Assembly: GCA_002403335.1 (NCBI GenBank)
Contig: DHHO01000010.1
Coordinates: 1-42,010 of the forward strand
DNA from: Caldiserica bacterium UBA4770
Lineage (GTDB): Bacteria; Caldisericota; Caldisericia; Caldisericales; Caldisericaceae
Direction of reading: 5' to 3'
DNA: 42,010 nucleotides
In this document: positions 17,750 through 26,413 of the stretch, in pieces
Layout: every line of letters starts with the position of its first letter
How positions within the stretch are numbered: position 1 is the stretch's first letter
Translations under genes and position numbers: made by a program
Notes under the pieces: generated by a model
Databases searched by the model: none
What the model saw: the letters and a program-made list of their open reading frames with translations, nothing else
Told to the model about the DNA's origin: nothing

Positions 17750-18862
17750 ATGAGAAAGATTAAAGTTCTTAACATTATTGATTCTCTTTATGCAGGTGGA
17801 GCAGAATCGCTTCTAAAAAATTTTTTAATAGAAGCAAAGAAGTATCCGGAATTCAAAGTTGATGTATGTACGCTTTACTCACGAAATATTTTCAAGGAGG
17901 AGTTGTCTAATAATGGTATAAGTGTCTATGATTTAAATTTGCCTTTTAAATATGACTTCAAAGGTATATTTAAGCTCGTGAATCTTATTAATGACAATGA
18001 TTACGATTTAGTTCACGTGCATCTTTTTCCCGCCGATATTATGGCTGCCTTTGCATCTCTTTTCGTCAATAAACGCACAAAATTTATTTTTACTGAGCAC
18101 AACGTTTACAATAGAAGGCGTTCCATTATTATATTTAGACTAATTGATAAATTTACATACTCCCGATATCAGAAAGTTGTTTGTGTAAGTGAAAAGGTAA
18201 AAGAATCTCTTGCCAATTACTTAAGAGAATTAGAAAGCAAGGCAGTCGTTATAAGAAACGGTATCCCCATTACGGATAGAAAATTTGATGTTGAAGTGAA
18301 AAAAGAATATGACATTTTGTGCGTTGCTCGCTTGGAAGAAGCGAAAGGTGTTGATATATTACTAGAGGCGATCGGAATTTTAAGAGAGAAATCTAATTTG
18401 CCTTTGAATGTTGCAATAGTTGGCGGTGGCAGTAAAAAGGAAATGCTATTTAATTTAAATAAGAACCTCGGTTTAGAAAATGTTGTCCATTTTTTGGGCG
18501 TGAGAAAGGATGTTTCTCATTTGATGGACGTTTCAAGGATATTTGTTTTACCTTCAAGGTGGGAAGGTCTCCCGATAGTTATATTGGAAGCAATGGCTCA
18601 TGGGCTGCCTGTGGTTTCAACGCCAGTTGGTGGAATACCTGAGGTAGTAAAGAATGGAGAAAACGGTATCCTTGTTCCAAAAGAAGACCCTGATTCTTTG
18701 AGCGAATCCGTATTGAGGTTACTCAATGATGAAGAGTTGTTGAAAAGACTTTCTAACAATGCCTATGAATTTGTTAAACAATATTATTCTATCGAAACTT
18801 ATACAAAAAATTTGTTTGGATTGTATAGATGGATTTTGGAAGAGAATGGAAAGCAAGGGTAA
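17750..18862 (+). CDS. Family 4 glycosyltransferase
   Basis: The 370-residue GT-B enzyme has YAGGAESLLKNFL near residues 14-26, FTEHNVYNRRR in the N-terminal domain and a C-terminal domain with VARLEEAKGVD, FVLPSRWEGLPIVILEAM (about 264-281) and STPVGGIPEVV. These are standard donor-site motifs of GT4. It likely adds one sugar to the lipid-linked glycan. Its last 17 bases overlap the start of the next glycosyltransferase, indicating translational coupling. Confidence 0.88.
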   Translation: MRKIKVLNIIDSLYAGGAESLLKNFLIEAKKYPEFKVDVCTLYSRNIFKEELSNNGISVYDLNLPFKYDFKGIFKLVNLINDNDYDLVHVHLFPADIMAAFASLFVNKRTKFIFTEHNVYNRRRSIIIFRLIDKFTYSRYQKVVCVSEKVKESLANYLRELESKAVVIRNGIPITDRKFDVEVKKEYDILCVARLEEAKGVDILLEAIGILREKSNLPLNVAIVGGGSKKEMLFNLNKNLGLENVVHFLGVRKDVSHLMDVSRIFVLPSRWEGLPIVILEAMAHGLPVVSTPVGGIPEVVKNGENGILVPKEDPDSLSESVLRLLNDEELLKRLSNNAYEFVKQYYSIETYTKNLFGLYRWILEENGKQG

Positions 18863-19985
18863 AATTCTTTTTCTTGCAACGGTTGATGTGACAATTTACG
18901 CATTTTTGATTCCCCATATGAAATTGTTGAAAAATATGGACTATGAGGTTGAAGTTGCTGCTTCAAATATTGGCTTCAGCAATAAAATTAGAGAAGAAGG
19001 TTTCAAGGTTTATAATTTGCCTTTCAGTAGAAACCCTTTGGATATTTCAAATCTAAAGGCTGTTTTAATGTTGTACAGGATAATGAAAGAAAACAATTAT
19101 ATAATGCTCCATACCCATACGCCTGTTGCAAGTTTTATTGGAAGAATTATCGGGCGAATTGTTGGAGTTCCACACATTGTATATACTGCTCACGGTTTTC
19201 ACTTTCATGAACTTGGAAATCCTTTTAAGAATTTTGTCTATTTTAGGCTTGAAAAATTTGCAGGAAGATTTACAGATGTTTCGATAACCATAAATAAAGA
19301 TGACTATAAAGTAGCAATTGAAAAAAACATTTTTCCGAATGGAAGAGTTGTTTACGTAAAAGGTGTTGGGGTGGATACGCAAAAGTTCAGTCCAGAAAAA
19401 GTTTCTCTTGAAGGATTAGAGCCTTCTTTATCCAATTCTTCTGAAACTACTTTTATTTCAGTTGGTAGGCTCGATAGAGAAAAGCACTTTGCCCATTTGT
19501 TAGAAGCTTTTTCATTGGTAAAGCAAAAGAGAAGCGATTTTAAGTTTTTGATAGTAGGTGATGGGACAGAAGGCGTTTATTTGAAAAAATTATCGGCCGA
19601 GTTGAATCTTCAAAATCAAGTTGAATTTATGGGCTATGTAAAAGGAGTAGAAAAGTTCTTAAAAATTTCTCGTGCTTTTGTCTTTGCTTCTTCGAGGGAG
19701 GGTTTACCTGTATCTCTTATGGAAGCGATGGCAATGGAAAAGCCTGTCGTTGCGTATGATATAAGAGGAGTAAGAGATTTGGTTGAAGATGGAGTTAACG
19801 GGTTCTTGGTACCATTTGGAGATACTGAGGCACTTGCAGAGAAAATTGTTTACCTTATGGATAACCCCAATATTGGGAAGGAAATGGGCAAAAAAGGACG
19901 AGAAAAAATAGAAAAAGAGTTCAGTTTAGAGGTTGTGTTGTCGCAGTTAGAGAGACTTTATACAGAGGTGTTGGCCAATGAGTAA
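18846..19985 (+). CDS. Family 4 glycosyltransferase (EpsD-like)
   Basis: The 379-residue GT-B enzyme has LHTHTPVASFIGR and VYTAHGFHFHE in the N-terminal domain, as in EpsD/CapM-like enzymes, and SVGRLDREKHF, SSREGLPVSLMEAM and DIRGVRDLVEDG in the C-terminal domain. I start it at ATG 18846, where the product begins MESKGKILFLATVDV, with GGAAGAGA just upstream; the longer open frame from 18759 lies inside the previous gene. The last 85 codons are closely matched by the frameshifted fragment at 24892-25160. EpsD-like enzymes often pair with a PglC-type sugar transferase. Confidence 0.87.
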   Translation: MESKGKILFLATVDVTIYAFLIPHMKLLKNMDYEVEVAASNIGFSNKIREEGFKVYNLPFSRNPLDISNLKAVLMLYRIMKENNYIMLHTHTPVASFIGRIIGRIVGVPHIVYTAHGFHFHELGNPFKNFVYFRLEKFAGRFTDVSITINKDDYKVAIEKNIFPNGRVVYVKGVGVDTQKFSPEKVSLEGLEPSLSNSSETTFISVGRLDREKHFAHLLEAFSLVKQKRSDFKFLIVGDGTEGVYLKKLSAELNLQNQVEFMGYVKGVEKFLKISRAFVFASSREGLPVSLMEAMAMEKPVVAYDIRGVRDLVEDGVNGFLVPFGDTEALAEKIVYLMDNPNIGKEMGKKGREKIEKEFSLEVVLSQLERLYTEVLANE

Positions 19986-20298
19986 TCAGCAAATTGGAAA
20001 TGATTTTAAGTACGGCGTAGCCATAAGGACCAGGGGATATAGTGAAAAGTTGAAGCATACACTTTATTCTCTATTGCAACAGTCAATTAAGCCATCTGAA
20101 ATTGTGATTGTTATACCATATGGAGTCGATTCCTGGAAGGTTGACAGTTATGATAATGTTGTCAGTTTTGCGCGCAGCAAAAAGAAATCAGTCAAGACTA
20201 TACTTAACGGTCACTCAGTATCATTTAAAAATTATGTTGAGAGTTTTTGTTATAGACAGAGCGAGGAAGGGCGGTTTTTGGAGAATGAAATTTGTTGA
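19978..20298 (+). pseudogene. Truncated family 2 glycosyltransferase remnant
   Basis: The 106-codon frame begins like a GT2 enzyme (KYGVAIRTRGYSEKLKHTL, then LLQQSIKPSEIVIVIPYG) but ends before any DXD motif; GT2 enzymes are normally 250 residues or more. After about residue 75 the sequence loses family character. It overlaps the end of the preceding glycosyltransferase by 8 bases, so it may still be translated. It could be an inactive N-terminal stub left by a deletion, or a very diverged small protein. The following aminotransferase has its own ribosome site. Confidence 0.6.
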
Positions 20299-20311
20299 AA
20301 TGGAGGGGAAA

Positions 20312-21418
20312 ATGCAAATACCTTTAGTTGACTTAAAAGCACAATACGATTCAATTAAAGACGAGATTGACCAAATAATTCATAATGTAATTAAAGACTC
20401 GGCTTTTATTGGCGGAAAGTATTTAAAATCATTTGAGAATAACTTTGCTAACTACATTGGGATCAAGCACTGTATTGGGGTGGGTAGTGGCACGGACGCA
20501 CTTTTTGTAGCGTTAAAAACGTTGGACATAAAGGACAGCGATGAAGTTATCACTGTTGCTAATACATTTATTGCTACTTCGGAAGCCATTAGTATGACTG
20601 GAGCAAGAGTGAGGTTTGTTGATTGTGATAAAGACACATACAACATTGATGTCAATAAAATTGAAAAAGTTGTTAGCAAGAAAACAAAGGCAATTATTCC
20701 TGTTCATATTTATGGTCAACCTGCTGATATGGATAGAATTATGGAAATTGCAAAGCATTATGGCCTTTTTGTAATAGAAGACGTAGCTCAGGCGCATGGT
20801 GCAAAATATAAAAATAAGAGTATCGGGACTTTGGGAGACATTGGTTGTTTCAGTTTTTTCCCAAGCAAGAACCTTGGCGCATATGGCGATGCAGGAGCAA
20901 TAGTGACAAGTAACAATGAACTTGCCCAAAAAGCAAGGATGTTTGCCAATCACGGACGAATCGAAAAATATAACCACGAATTTGAAGGAATAAATAGTAG
21001 GCTTGACGGATTACAAGCTGCTGTTCTGGATGTTAAATTGAAATATCTTGAAAAATGGATTGAACGAAGAAGGGCAATTGCAAAGATGTATAATGAAGAA
21101 TTGAGAAATATTGTCGTGATACCTTATGTAATGCCAGAGACGAGACACGTTTATCATTTATATGTAATAAGAGTTAGAAACAGAGAAAAGATTATTACCT
21201 ATCTACAAGAAAAAGGTATTTCTACAGGTATTCACTATCCTGTTCCTCTTCCATTTTTGAAAGCATACCGTTATTTAGGGCATAAACCTGAGGATTTTCC
21301 AGTGAGTTACTCAATAAAAGACGAAGTATTGAGTCTTCCTATATATCCGGAAATGACAGATGAACAAGTAAGCTATGTAATTAAACATCTGAAGGATGCG
21401 GTAAAAAGATATAGCTAA
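20312..21418 (+). CDS. wlbC: DegT/DnrJ/EryC1-family sugar aminotransferase (WlbC/WbpE-like)
   Basis: The 368-residue PLP enzyme begins MQIPLVDLKAQYDSIKDEI, with AFIGG, GVGSGTDAL (cofactor phosphate site), IPVHIYGQPADM, IEDVAQAHGA and the Schiff-base lysine in FFPSKNLGAYGDAG. The string SKNLGAYGD is typical of the group that includes WbpE/WlbC and QdtB. Next to WlbA- and WlbB-like genes, the likely reaction is glutamate-dependent amination of UDP-3-keto-GlcNAc-uronate. The ATG at 20312 has GGAGGGG 5 bases before it; upstream in-frame ATGs from 20108 run through the preceding fragment and give no family sequence. Confidence 0.87.
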   Translation: MQIPLVDLKAQYDSIKDEIDQIIHNVIKDSAFIGGKYLKSFENNFANYIGIKHCIGVGSGTDALFVALKTLDIKDSDEVITVANTFIATSEAISMTGARVRFVDCDKDTYNIDVNKIEKVVSKKTKAIIPVHIYGQPADMDRIMEIAKHYGLFVIEDVAQAHGAKYKNKSIGTLGDIGCFSFFPSKNLGAYGDAGAIVTSNNELAQKARMFANHGRIEKYNHEFEGINSRLDGLQAAVLDVKLKYLEKWIERRRAIAKMYNEELRNIVVIPYVMPETRHVYHLYVIRVRNREKIITYLQEKGISTGIHYPVPLPFLKAYRYLGHKPEDFPVSYSIKDEVLSLPIYPEMTDEQVSYVIKHLKDAVKRYS

Positions 21419-21434
21419 GAAGAGGGGGTAATTG

Positions 21435-22505
21435 ATGGAAGATTATAAAGGAAAAATAAAATTTGCTTTGATTGGGTGTGGAGCGATTGCGAATAAGCAT
21501 GTTTTAGCTCTCAGTCGATTAAATGGTGTAGAGCTGGTAGGTGCTTTTGACATTGACGAGAAAAAGGCAAATGAATTTGGTAGCAAATACAAAATTCCAG
21601 TTTTTTTGACTATAGAAGAATTAGTAGAAAAAGGAAATCCAGATGTGTTTGACATTTTAACTCCCTCTGGTGTGCATGCACAAAATATTCTTGAACTTAT
21701 GAGGTTTAATAAGCATTTTGTTGTAGAGAAACCATTAGCATTGAGATTAGATGAAATAGATAGAATACTGGAAGAATGTGACAAAAGAGGGCTAAAGATC
21801 TTTGTGGTTCAACAAAATCGCTTTAATCAACCGATTCAAAAACTTAGGCAAGCTTTAGATGAGGGTCGATTTGGGAAACTTGTGCTAGGAACAGTAAGGA
21901 TTAGATGGAGAAGAGATCAGGCTTATTATGATCAAAAACCTTGGCGTGGTACATGGACATTTGGTGGAGGGGTGTTGGCAAATCAAGCGAGCCATTTCAT
22001 TGATATGCTAATTTGGTTAATGGGTGATGTTGAAAGTGTGATGGCAAAAACAGCGACAAGACTTGTCAACATCGAAGCGGAAGACACTGGTGTTGCAATT
22101 CTTAAGTTCAAAAATGGTGCATTAGGGTTAGTTGAAGCAACCACTGCTACCAGGCCAAAAGATTTAGAAGGAACCATAAGTATACTTGGTGAGAAAGGTG
22201 CAGTTGAAATTGGCGGTTTTTTTATGAACGAACTTAAAGTTTGGGAGTTTTCTGAATTTGATGAGATGGATGCCGATATATGGGACAAATTTGCAAAAGT
22301 ACCTAACGAACCAGCATGGAATCACACAGAGTTCTTTAAAGATGTGGTCAGAAGTATAAAAGAGAATAAAAAAGGGTTGGTTGATGGTTTGGAAGGGCGC
22401 AAATCAGTTGAACTGATTAATGCAATGTATGAATCTGCAGAGACAGGAAGAGAAGTTTTTCTCTATTTTGTGCCGCAAAGAAGTCACCTTGGGAGGAACC
22501 AATGA
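21435..22505 (+). CDS. wlbA: Gfo/Idh/MocA oxidoreductase (WlbA/WbpB-like)
   Basis: The 356-residue protein has the NAD motif LIGCGAIANKH, the EKP motif (VVEKPLAL), then QQNRFNQPIQKL, RWRRDQAYYDQKPWRGTW and GGGVLANQASHFIDML. The RDQAYYDQKPWRGTW and NQASH strings closely match WlbA/WbpB, which oxidise C3 of UDP-GlcNAc-uronic acid on the way to UDP-2,3-diacetamido-2,3-dideoxy-glucuronate. A start at ATG 21435 is preferred over the TTG one codon earlier, with AGGGGG upstream. It sits between the aminotransferase (16-base gap) and the acetyltransferase (ATGA overlap). The UDP-GlcNAc 6-dehydrogenase needed to make its substrate is not seen in this window. Confidence 0.87.
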   Translation: MEDYKGKIKFALIGCGAIANKHVLALSRLNGVELVGAFDIDEKKANEFGSKYKIPVFLTIEELVEKGNPDVFDILTPSGVHAQNILELMRFNKHFVVEKPLALRLDEIDRILEECDKRGLKIFVVQQNRFNQPIQKLRQALDEGRFGKLVLGTVRIRWRRDQAYYDQKPWRGTWTFGGGVLANQASHFIDMLIWLMGDVESVMAKTATRLVNIEAEDTGVAILKFKNGALGLVEATTATRPKDLEGTISILGEKGAVEIGGFFMNELKVWEFSEFDEMDADIWDKFAKVPNEPAWNHTEFFKDVVRSIKENKKGLVDGLEGRKSVELINAMYESAETGREVFLYFVPQRSHLGRNQ

Positions 22506-23131
22506 TAAGTAAAAGTGTGATTATTTATCCTAATGTTAAGTTGGGCAAAAATTGTATTGTGGAAGATTTTGTAATAATTGGAGCTTCTCCAAGAGGATAT
22601 GAAACAGGAGAATTAGAAACAACAATTGGTGACAATCCTGTAATTAGATCTCACACAGTAATTTACGCTGGGAACAAGATTGGCGATAATTTTCAAACTG
22701 GAAACAAAGCAAACATTAGGGAGTTTAATGAAATTGGTGATGATGTAAGCATAGGAACACTATCAGTCGTTGAACACCATGTAAAGATTGGGAATAAAGT
22801 AAAAATTCATACACAGGCTTTTATTCCTGAATTTACAATTCTTGAAGATGAATGTTGGATAGGGCCTAATGTAGTTATAACTAATGCCAAATATCCCAAA
22901 TCACCCAATGTAAAGTTTAAATTAAAAGGGGCTCATATTATGAAATATGCAATTATTGGAGCAAATAGCACTTTGCTTCCAGGGATTATAATAGGTGAAT
23001 ATTCTCTTGTTGGAGCAGGTTCTGTAGTTACTAAAGATGTTCCCTCCGGTTGTGTTGTTGCTGGAAACCCGGCAAAGATAATAAATTCTATTGATAAACT
23101 TCCATATCGTGAGAAGAAAGGTGATAGTTAA
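22502..23131 (+). CDS. wlbB: Hexapeptide-repeat N-acetyltransferase (WlbB/WbpD-like)
   Basis: The 209-residue protein is a left-handed beta-helix acyltransferase with hexapeptide repeats almost throughout (for example VKLGKNCIVEDFVIIG, IGDDVSIG, WIGPNVVITNA, IIIGEYSLVGAGSVVTKDV) and the usual ending VVAGNPAKII. With the preceding aminotransferase and oxidoreductase it would acetylate the 3-amino group of UDP-GlcNAc(3NH2)A with acetyl-CoA, as WlbB/WbpD do. It overlaps the oxidoreductase as ATGA, so the three genes are translated together. Confidence 0.86.
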   Translation: MISKSVIIYPNVKLGKNCIVEDFVIIGASPRGYETGELETTIGDNPVIRSHTVIYAGNKIGDNFQTGNKANIREFNEIGDDVSIGTLSVVEHHVKIGNKVKIHTQAFIPEFTILEDECWIGPNVVITNAKYPKSPNVKFKLKGAHIMKYAIIGANSTLLPGIIIGEYSLVGAGSVVTKDVPSGCVVAGNPAKIINSIDKLPYREKKGDS

Positions 23132-23594
23132 TTCAAGATTGTTTTTAGCGCTGTTGCTAGTTCTAATGTGAGAAAATTCGCTGGGAAATATTCAATTTAC
23201 TTGTCTTTAGACATTTATTCCTTTTACGGTAAGCATTAACTACTTTATTGTTACACGAGCAGTTGTTTGCATAGAGGCAGGGATAGATAAAAAGGTTTTG
23301 GATCTCAGAAGAGTTGCTAAGATTACGGGTTCTTATTAGAGAATAAGATTTCCCTTATGAATAATAGATAGGGACATAATTGACAAAAATTCAAGGTGAC
23401 AAAATGAAAATCTGGAACAGGCAAAAGATGTTGATATAGACAATGCAAGAATCTTTCGAATTTTTATTAAAGAGTCTTATACTACTTATGGATTTTTAAT
23501 GGCGGTTTAGTATAGAGAATGATGTATTGGGTTGAAGGAGTGTTTAAAGTAAAGCCGATTTTTCGATGTAGAAGAAACGAAGAGAAGATGGATA
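23132..23594. other. 463-bp non-coding, decayed stretch inside the glycan locus
   Basis: No intact gene of useful length is seen. Two short remnants on the plus strand read like protein: about 23253-23335 gives VVCIEAGIDKKVLDLRRV followed by AKITG and a stop, loosely like the core of YbaK/EbsC tRNA-editing proteins. About 23400-23510 gives AKDVDIDNARIFRIFIKES and a stop, not recognised. Base composition is like the rest of the locus. It separates the Wlb-like genes from the next glycosyltransferase, so the downstream genes may need their own promoter; I saw no strong one. Confidence 0.5.
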
Positions 23595-24827
23595 ATGTCT
23601 GGCGATAGAAGGACTATATGGATTTTTAATCATTATGCGATTACTCCAGATCTTCCTGGGGGGACAAGACATTTTGATTTTGGAAAAGAGCTGGTGAAGA
23701 GGGGTTACAAAGTAACAATTTTTGCCTCAAGTTTTCATCACAATCTTCATAAAGAGACAAGAGAATATACAAAAAGTAATTATGTAGTTGAAGATTACAA
23801 TGGAGTTAGATTTATATGGATAAAGACTTTCCCATATTCTAGCAATGACTGGAGAAGGGTTATTAATATGCTTTCATATTCTGTTGGGGCTTATGAGGTG
23901 GCAGGAAAACTTGATTTGGAGAAGCCTGATATTATTATAGGATCTTCGGTGCATCTTTTTGCAGTATTTACGGCATATTTACTTTCTAAAAAGTATAAAG
24001 CTCCTTTTGTTATGGAAGTGAGGGATCTTTGGCCACAGACCTTAATTGATATGGGGATGTCTAAGGTGCATCCTTTTGTGGTTCTGCTTGGCATTCTTGA
24101 GAGATTCCTTTATAAAAGGGCAAATAGAATAATAACACTTTTGCCTAAAGCTCATGAATATATTGAAAAACTTAATATCCCTAAAGACAAGATTGTATGG
24201 ATTCCTAATGGAGTGGATTTAGAAAGATTTAACTTTAGTGATGACAGTATAAGCGCAAAACATGATAAATCGTCATTCTTAATAACTTATGCAGGATCTA
24301 TTGGAAAGGCAAACAATCTTGATATTCTTGTGGAAGTGGCAGATATCCTAAAGAAAAATTATCCGGAAATAAAGTTTCGACTTGTAGGCGATGGACCAGA
24401 AAAAGAAAGATTAATTAGGTTAGTGAAAGAAAGAAGTTTGAATAATGTTGAGTTTAAGGGAACTGTGTCGAAAGATGAGGTAGCAAAGATTTTATATGAA
24501 TCTGATGCATTGATTTTATTTTTAAGAAATTACTCTATCTATAAGTATGGAATTAGTTTGAATAAATTGTTTGATTATCTTTCTACAGGAAAACCAATAA
24601 TATTCTCTTCAAATGCAGTCAATAATCCTGTTGAGGAAGCAAAAGCTGGAATTACTGTTCCTCCCGATTGCCCTAAAAAGCTTGCAGAAGCTGTAATTAT
24701 GTTATATGAAATGCCTGAAGAGAAAAGGGCAGAAATGGGGAAAAATGGAAGAAACTATGTTGAGAAGTATTACTCAATCCCTGTTCTTGTGGATATGTTA
24801 GAGAGTTTTATTAAAGGTCTCCTGTGA
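23595..24827 (+). CDS. Family 4 glycosyltransferase (WbuB-like)
   Basis: The 410-residue GT-B enzyme shows IWIFNHYAITPDLPGGTRHF, FASSFHHN, VMEVRDLWPQTLIDMG, the donor-domain strings YAGSIGKANNLD and LVGDGPEKERL, and KLFDYLSTGKPIIFSS. This pattern fits the WbuB/WcvX-like GT4 subgroup found in O-antigen and capsule loci, some of which transfer N-acetyl-fucosamine-type sugars. The exact donor here is unknown. The start is ATG 23595; the ATG at 23588 is in another frame and meets a stop at once. The ribosome site is weak. Confidence 0.87.
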   Translation: MSGDRRTIWIFNHYAITPDLPGGTRHFDFGKELVKRGYKVTIFASSFHHNLHKETREYTKSNYVVEDYNGVRFIWIKTFPYSSNDWRRVINMLSYSVGAYEVAGKLDLEKPDIIIGSSVHLFAVFTAYLLSKKYKAPFVMEVRDLWPQTLIDMGMSKVHPFVVLLGILERFLYKRANRIITLLPKAHEYIEKLNIPKDKIVWIPNGVDLERFNFSDDSISAKHDKSSFLITYAGSIGKANNLDILVEVADILKKNYPEIKFRLVGDGPEKERLIRLVKERSLNNVEFKGTVSKDEVAKILYESDALILFLRNYSIYKYGISLNKLFDYLSTGKPIIFSSNAVNNPVEEAKAGITVPPDCPKKLAEAVIMLYEMPEEKRAEMGKNGRNYVEKYYSIPVLVDMLESFIKGLL

Positions 24828-24891
24828 AGAACTTGACAGAAAAGTTTTAGTCTTTAAACCATTGGTTTTGTAAGAAGTCCATAATGAAAGA

Positions 24892-25160
24892 TTTTTAATG
24901 ATTAAAGCAATGGAAAAACCTGTCGTCGCATATAATATAAGAGGCGTAAGAGATTTGGTTGAAGATGGAGTGAATGGATTTTTGGTACAATTTGGGGATA
25001 ATGATGCACTTGCAGAGAAAATGATTTACCTTATGGAGCATCCCGAAATTGCAAAAGAAATGGGCAAGAGAGGACGAAAAAAATAGAAAAAGAGTTTATC
25101 TTGCATATTATTCTGAATGATATGGAGAGATTGTACAAGGAAGTTTTAGGAGATGAAAAT
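24892..25160 (+). pseudogene. Frameshifted C-terminal fragment of a GT4 glycosyltransferase
   Basis: Bases from about 24892 encode AMEKPVVAYNIRGVRDLVED and following sequence that matches the last 85 residues of the glycosyltransferase at 18846-19985. Within an A-run at 25077-25083 one base is missing compared with that gene, which brings the frame to TAG at 25084. In the shifted frame the match continues (NDMERLYKEVLGDEN against SQLERLYTEVLANE) and runs without a stop into the sugar-transferase gene. The N-terminal three quarters of the gene are absent. It is either the remnant of a second GT4 or a recombination scar. Confidence 0.8.
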
Positions 25161-25781
25161 TTGAATAAAAGGTTTTGGCTTTTTGCAAAAGAAGTGTTTG
25201 ATAAAATTGTATCTCTTATCGCATTAATTATCCTTTTACCTATTTTCCTTGTTGCTGCAATTCTTATTAAGCTTGACTCTCCTGGACCTGTGTTCTTTTT
25301 GCAGGAAAGAGTTGGGAAGGAAGGAAAGATTTTTAAAGTATTTAAATTTAGAACCATGACTGTTGATGCGCCAGAAAAGACAAAAGGAAGATACATAGAG
25401 AAATCTAATTCTTATGTAACGAGAGTAGGTAAATTTTTAAGAAGATCTGGTATTGATGAACTTCCTCAACTAATAAATGTCCTCAAAGGGGAGATGAGTT
25501 TGGTTGGACCAAGGCCAACTTTGCCTTATCAAGTCGAAAAATATAGCAATTATCAGAGAAAAAGACTTTTGATGAAACAGGGGATTACAAGCTGGGCATT
25601 GATACACGGTAGGAATAAACTTACCTGGCCAGAGAGAATTGAATACGATGTTTGGTATGTAGAACACTGGAGTTTTTGGCTTGATATTAAAATAATTTTC
25701 AAGACAGTTTGGGTAGTTGCAAAAGGTGAAGGGCTGTATGCAGATAGAGAGACAGATGATATAGCAAGGACTGAACAATGA
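25161..25781 (+). CDS. pglC: PglC-like bacterial sugar transferase (phosphoglycosyltransferase)
   Basis: The 206-residue monotopic membrane enzyme transfers a sugar phosphate from a UDP-sugar to undecaprenyl phosphate, the first membrane step of glycan assembly. It has one N-terminal hydrophobic re-entrant helix (about 15-40), LDSPGPVFFLQERVG, KVFKFRTM, the catalytic Asp-Glu pair in GIDELPQL, GEMSLVGPRP and a C-terminal region typical of the small PglC class. I choose TTG 25161 with AGGAG 8 bases before it, since residues read upstream in the same frame belong to the GT4 fragment; an ATG at 25122 is possible. The next three genes make the likely donor, UDP-diNAcBac. It overlaps the next gene as ATGA. 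Confidence 0.88.
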   Translation: MNKRFWLFAKEVFDKIVSLIALIILLPIFLVAAILIKLDSPGPVFFLQERVGKEGKIFKVFKFRTMTVDAPEKTKGRYIEKSNSYVTRVGKFLRRSGIDELPQLINVLKGEMSLVGPRPTLPYQVEKYSNYQRKRLLMKQGITSWALIHGRNKLTWPERIEYDVWYVEHWSFWLDIKIIFKTVWVVAKGEGLYADRETDDIARTEQ

Positions 25782-26413
25782 GTAAGAAATTGTACATAAT
25801 TGGTGCAGGTGGACACGGGCAGGTTGTTTTGGATTGTGCAAGAGCCGTTGGTTTTGAAATTGATGGCTTTCTTGACGATAACGAAGAACTAATTGGCAAG
25901 GTTATTAATGGGATTGAAGTTATTGGAAAGGTTGAATTAGCCAAGACGCTTGAAGGATTTTTTCTCGTAGCTGTTGGAGATAATTCAAAAAGAAAAGCGA
26001 TTGTTGAGAAGCTAAATTTTGGAAAAGAAAAATTTGCAAGAGTTATTCATCCATCTGCCGTTATCGGAAGTGATGTTGAAATTGGTGAAGGCTCAATGAT
26101 TATTGGAGGAGTCGTTATAAACACAAACACAAAAATAGGTAAGCATGTTATCTTGAATACTTCGTCTTCGGTAGACCACCATAACGAAATTGGAGATTTT
26201 GTTCACATAGCACCTGGTACACATACAGGCGGAAATGTATATGTTGGAGAAGGTGCATTTATAGGCGTAGGTGCAAGCATAATTCCAGGGATTAACATTG
26301 GTAAATGGAGTATAATAGGTGCAGGAAGTGTTTTGATTAACGATGTTCCTGATTATGCAACCGTCGTTGGAAATCCTGGTAGAATAATAAAGATGAAAGG
26401 AGAAACTGTATGA
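25778..26413 (+). CDS. pglD: PglD/NeuD-like sugar O/N-acyltransferase
   Basis: The 211-residue protein has the NeuD/PglD layout: an N-terminal Rossmann-like UDP-sugar domain (LYIIGAGGHGQVVLDCA, GFLDDNEE) and a C-terminal left-handed beta-helix (about 95-205) with HPSAVIG, the catalytic-histidine region VDHHNEIGDFVHIAPG and VVGNPGRII. PglD acetylates the 4-amino group of UDP-4-amino-4,6-dideoxy-GlcNAc to give UDP-N,N'-diacetylbacillosamine. Flanking PglC-, PglE- and PglF-like genes support this rather than sialic-acid O-acetylation. It is coupled to both neighbours by 4-base overlaps. Confidence 0.87.
   Translation: MSKKLYIIGAGGHGQVVLDCARAVGFEIDGFLDDNEELIGKVINGIEVIGKVELAKTLEGFFLVAVGDNSKRKAIVEKLNFGKEKFARVIHPSAVIGSDVEIGEGSMIIGGVVINTNTKIGKHVILNTSSSVDHHNEIGDFVHIAPGTHTGGNVYVGEGAFIGVGASIIPGINIGKWSIIGAGSVLINDVPDYATVVGNPGRIIKMKGETV

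Noticed and set aside
20108..20311. N-terminal extension of the WlbC-like aminotransferase
   Set aside because: The extra 68 residues overlap the GT2 remnant in another frame and have no family similarity; ATG 20312 has GGAGGGG before it.
20513..20977. 154-codon minus-strand open frame inside the aminotransferase gene
   Set aside because: It is the antisense shadow of a gene with clear PLP-enzyme motifs.
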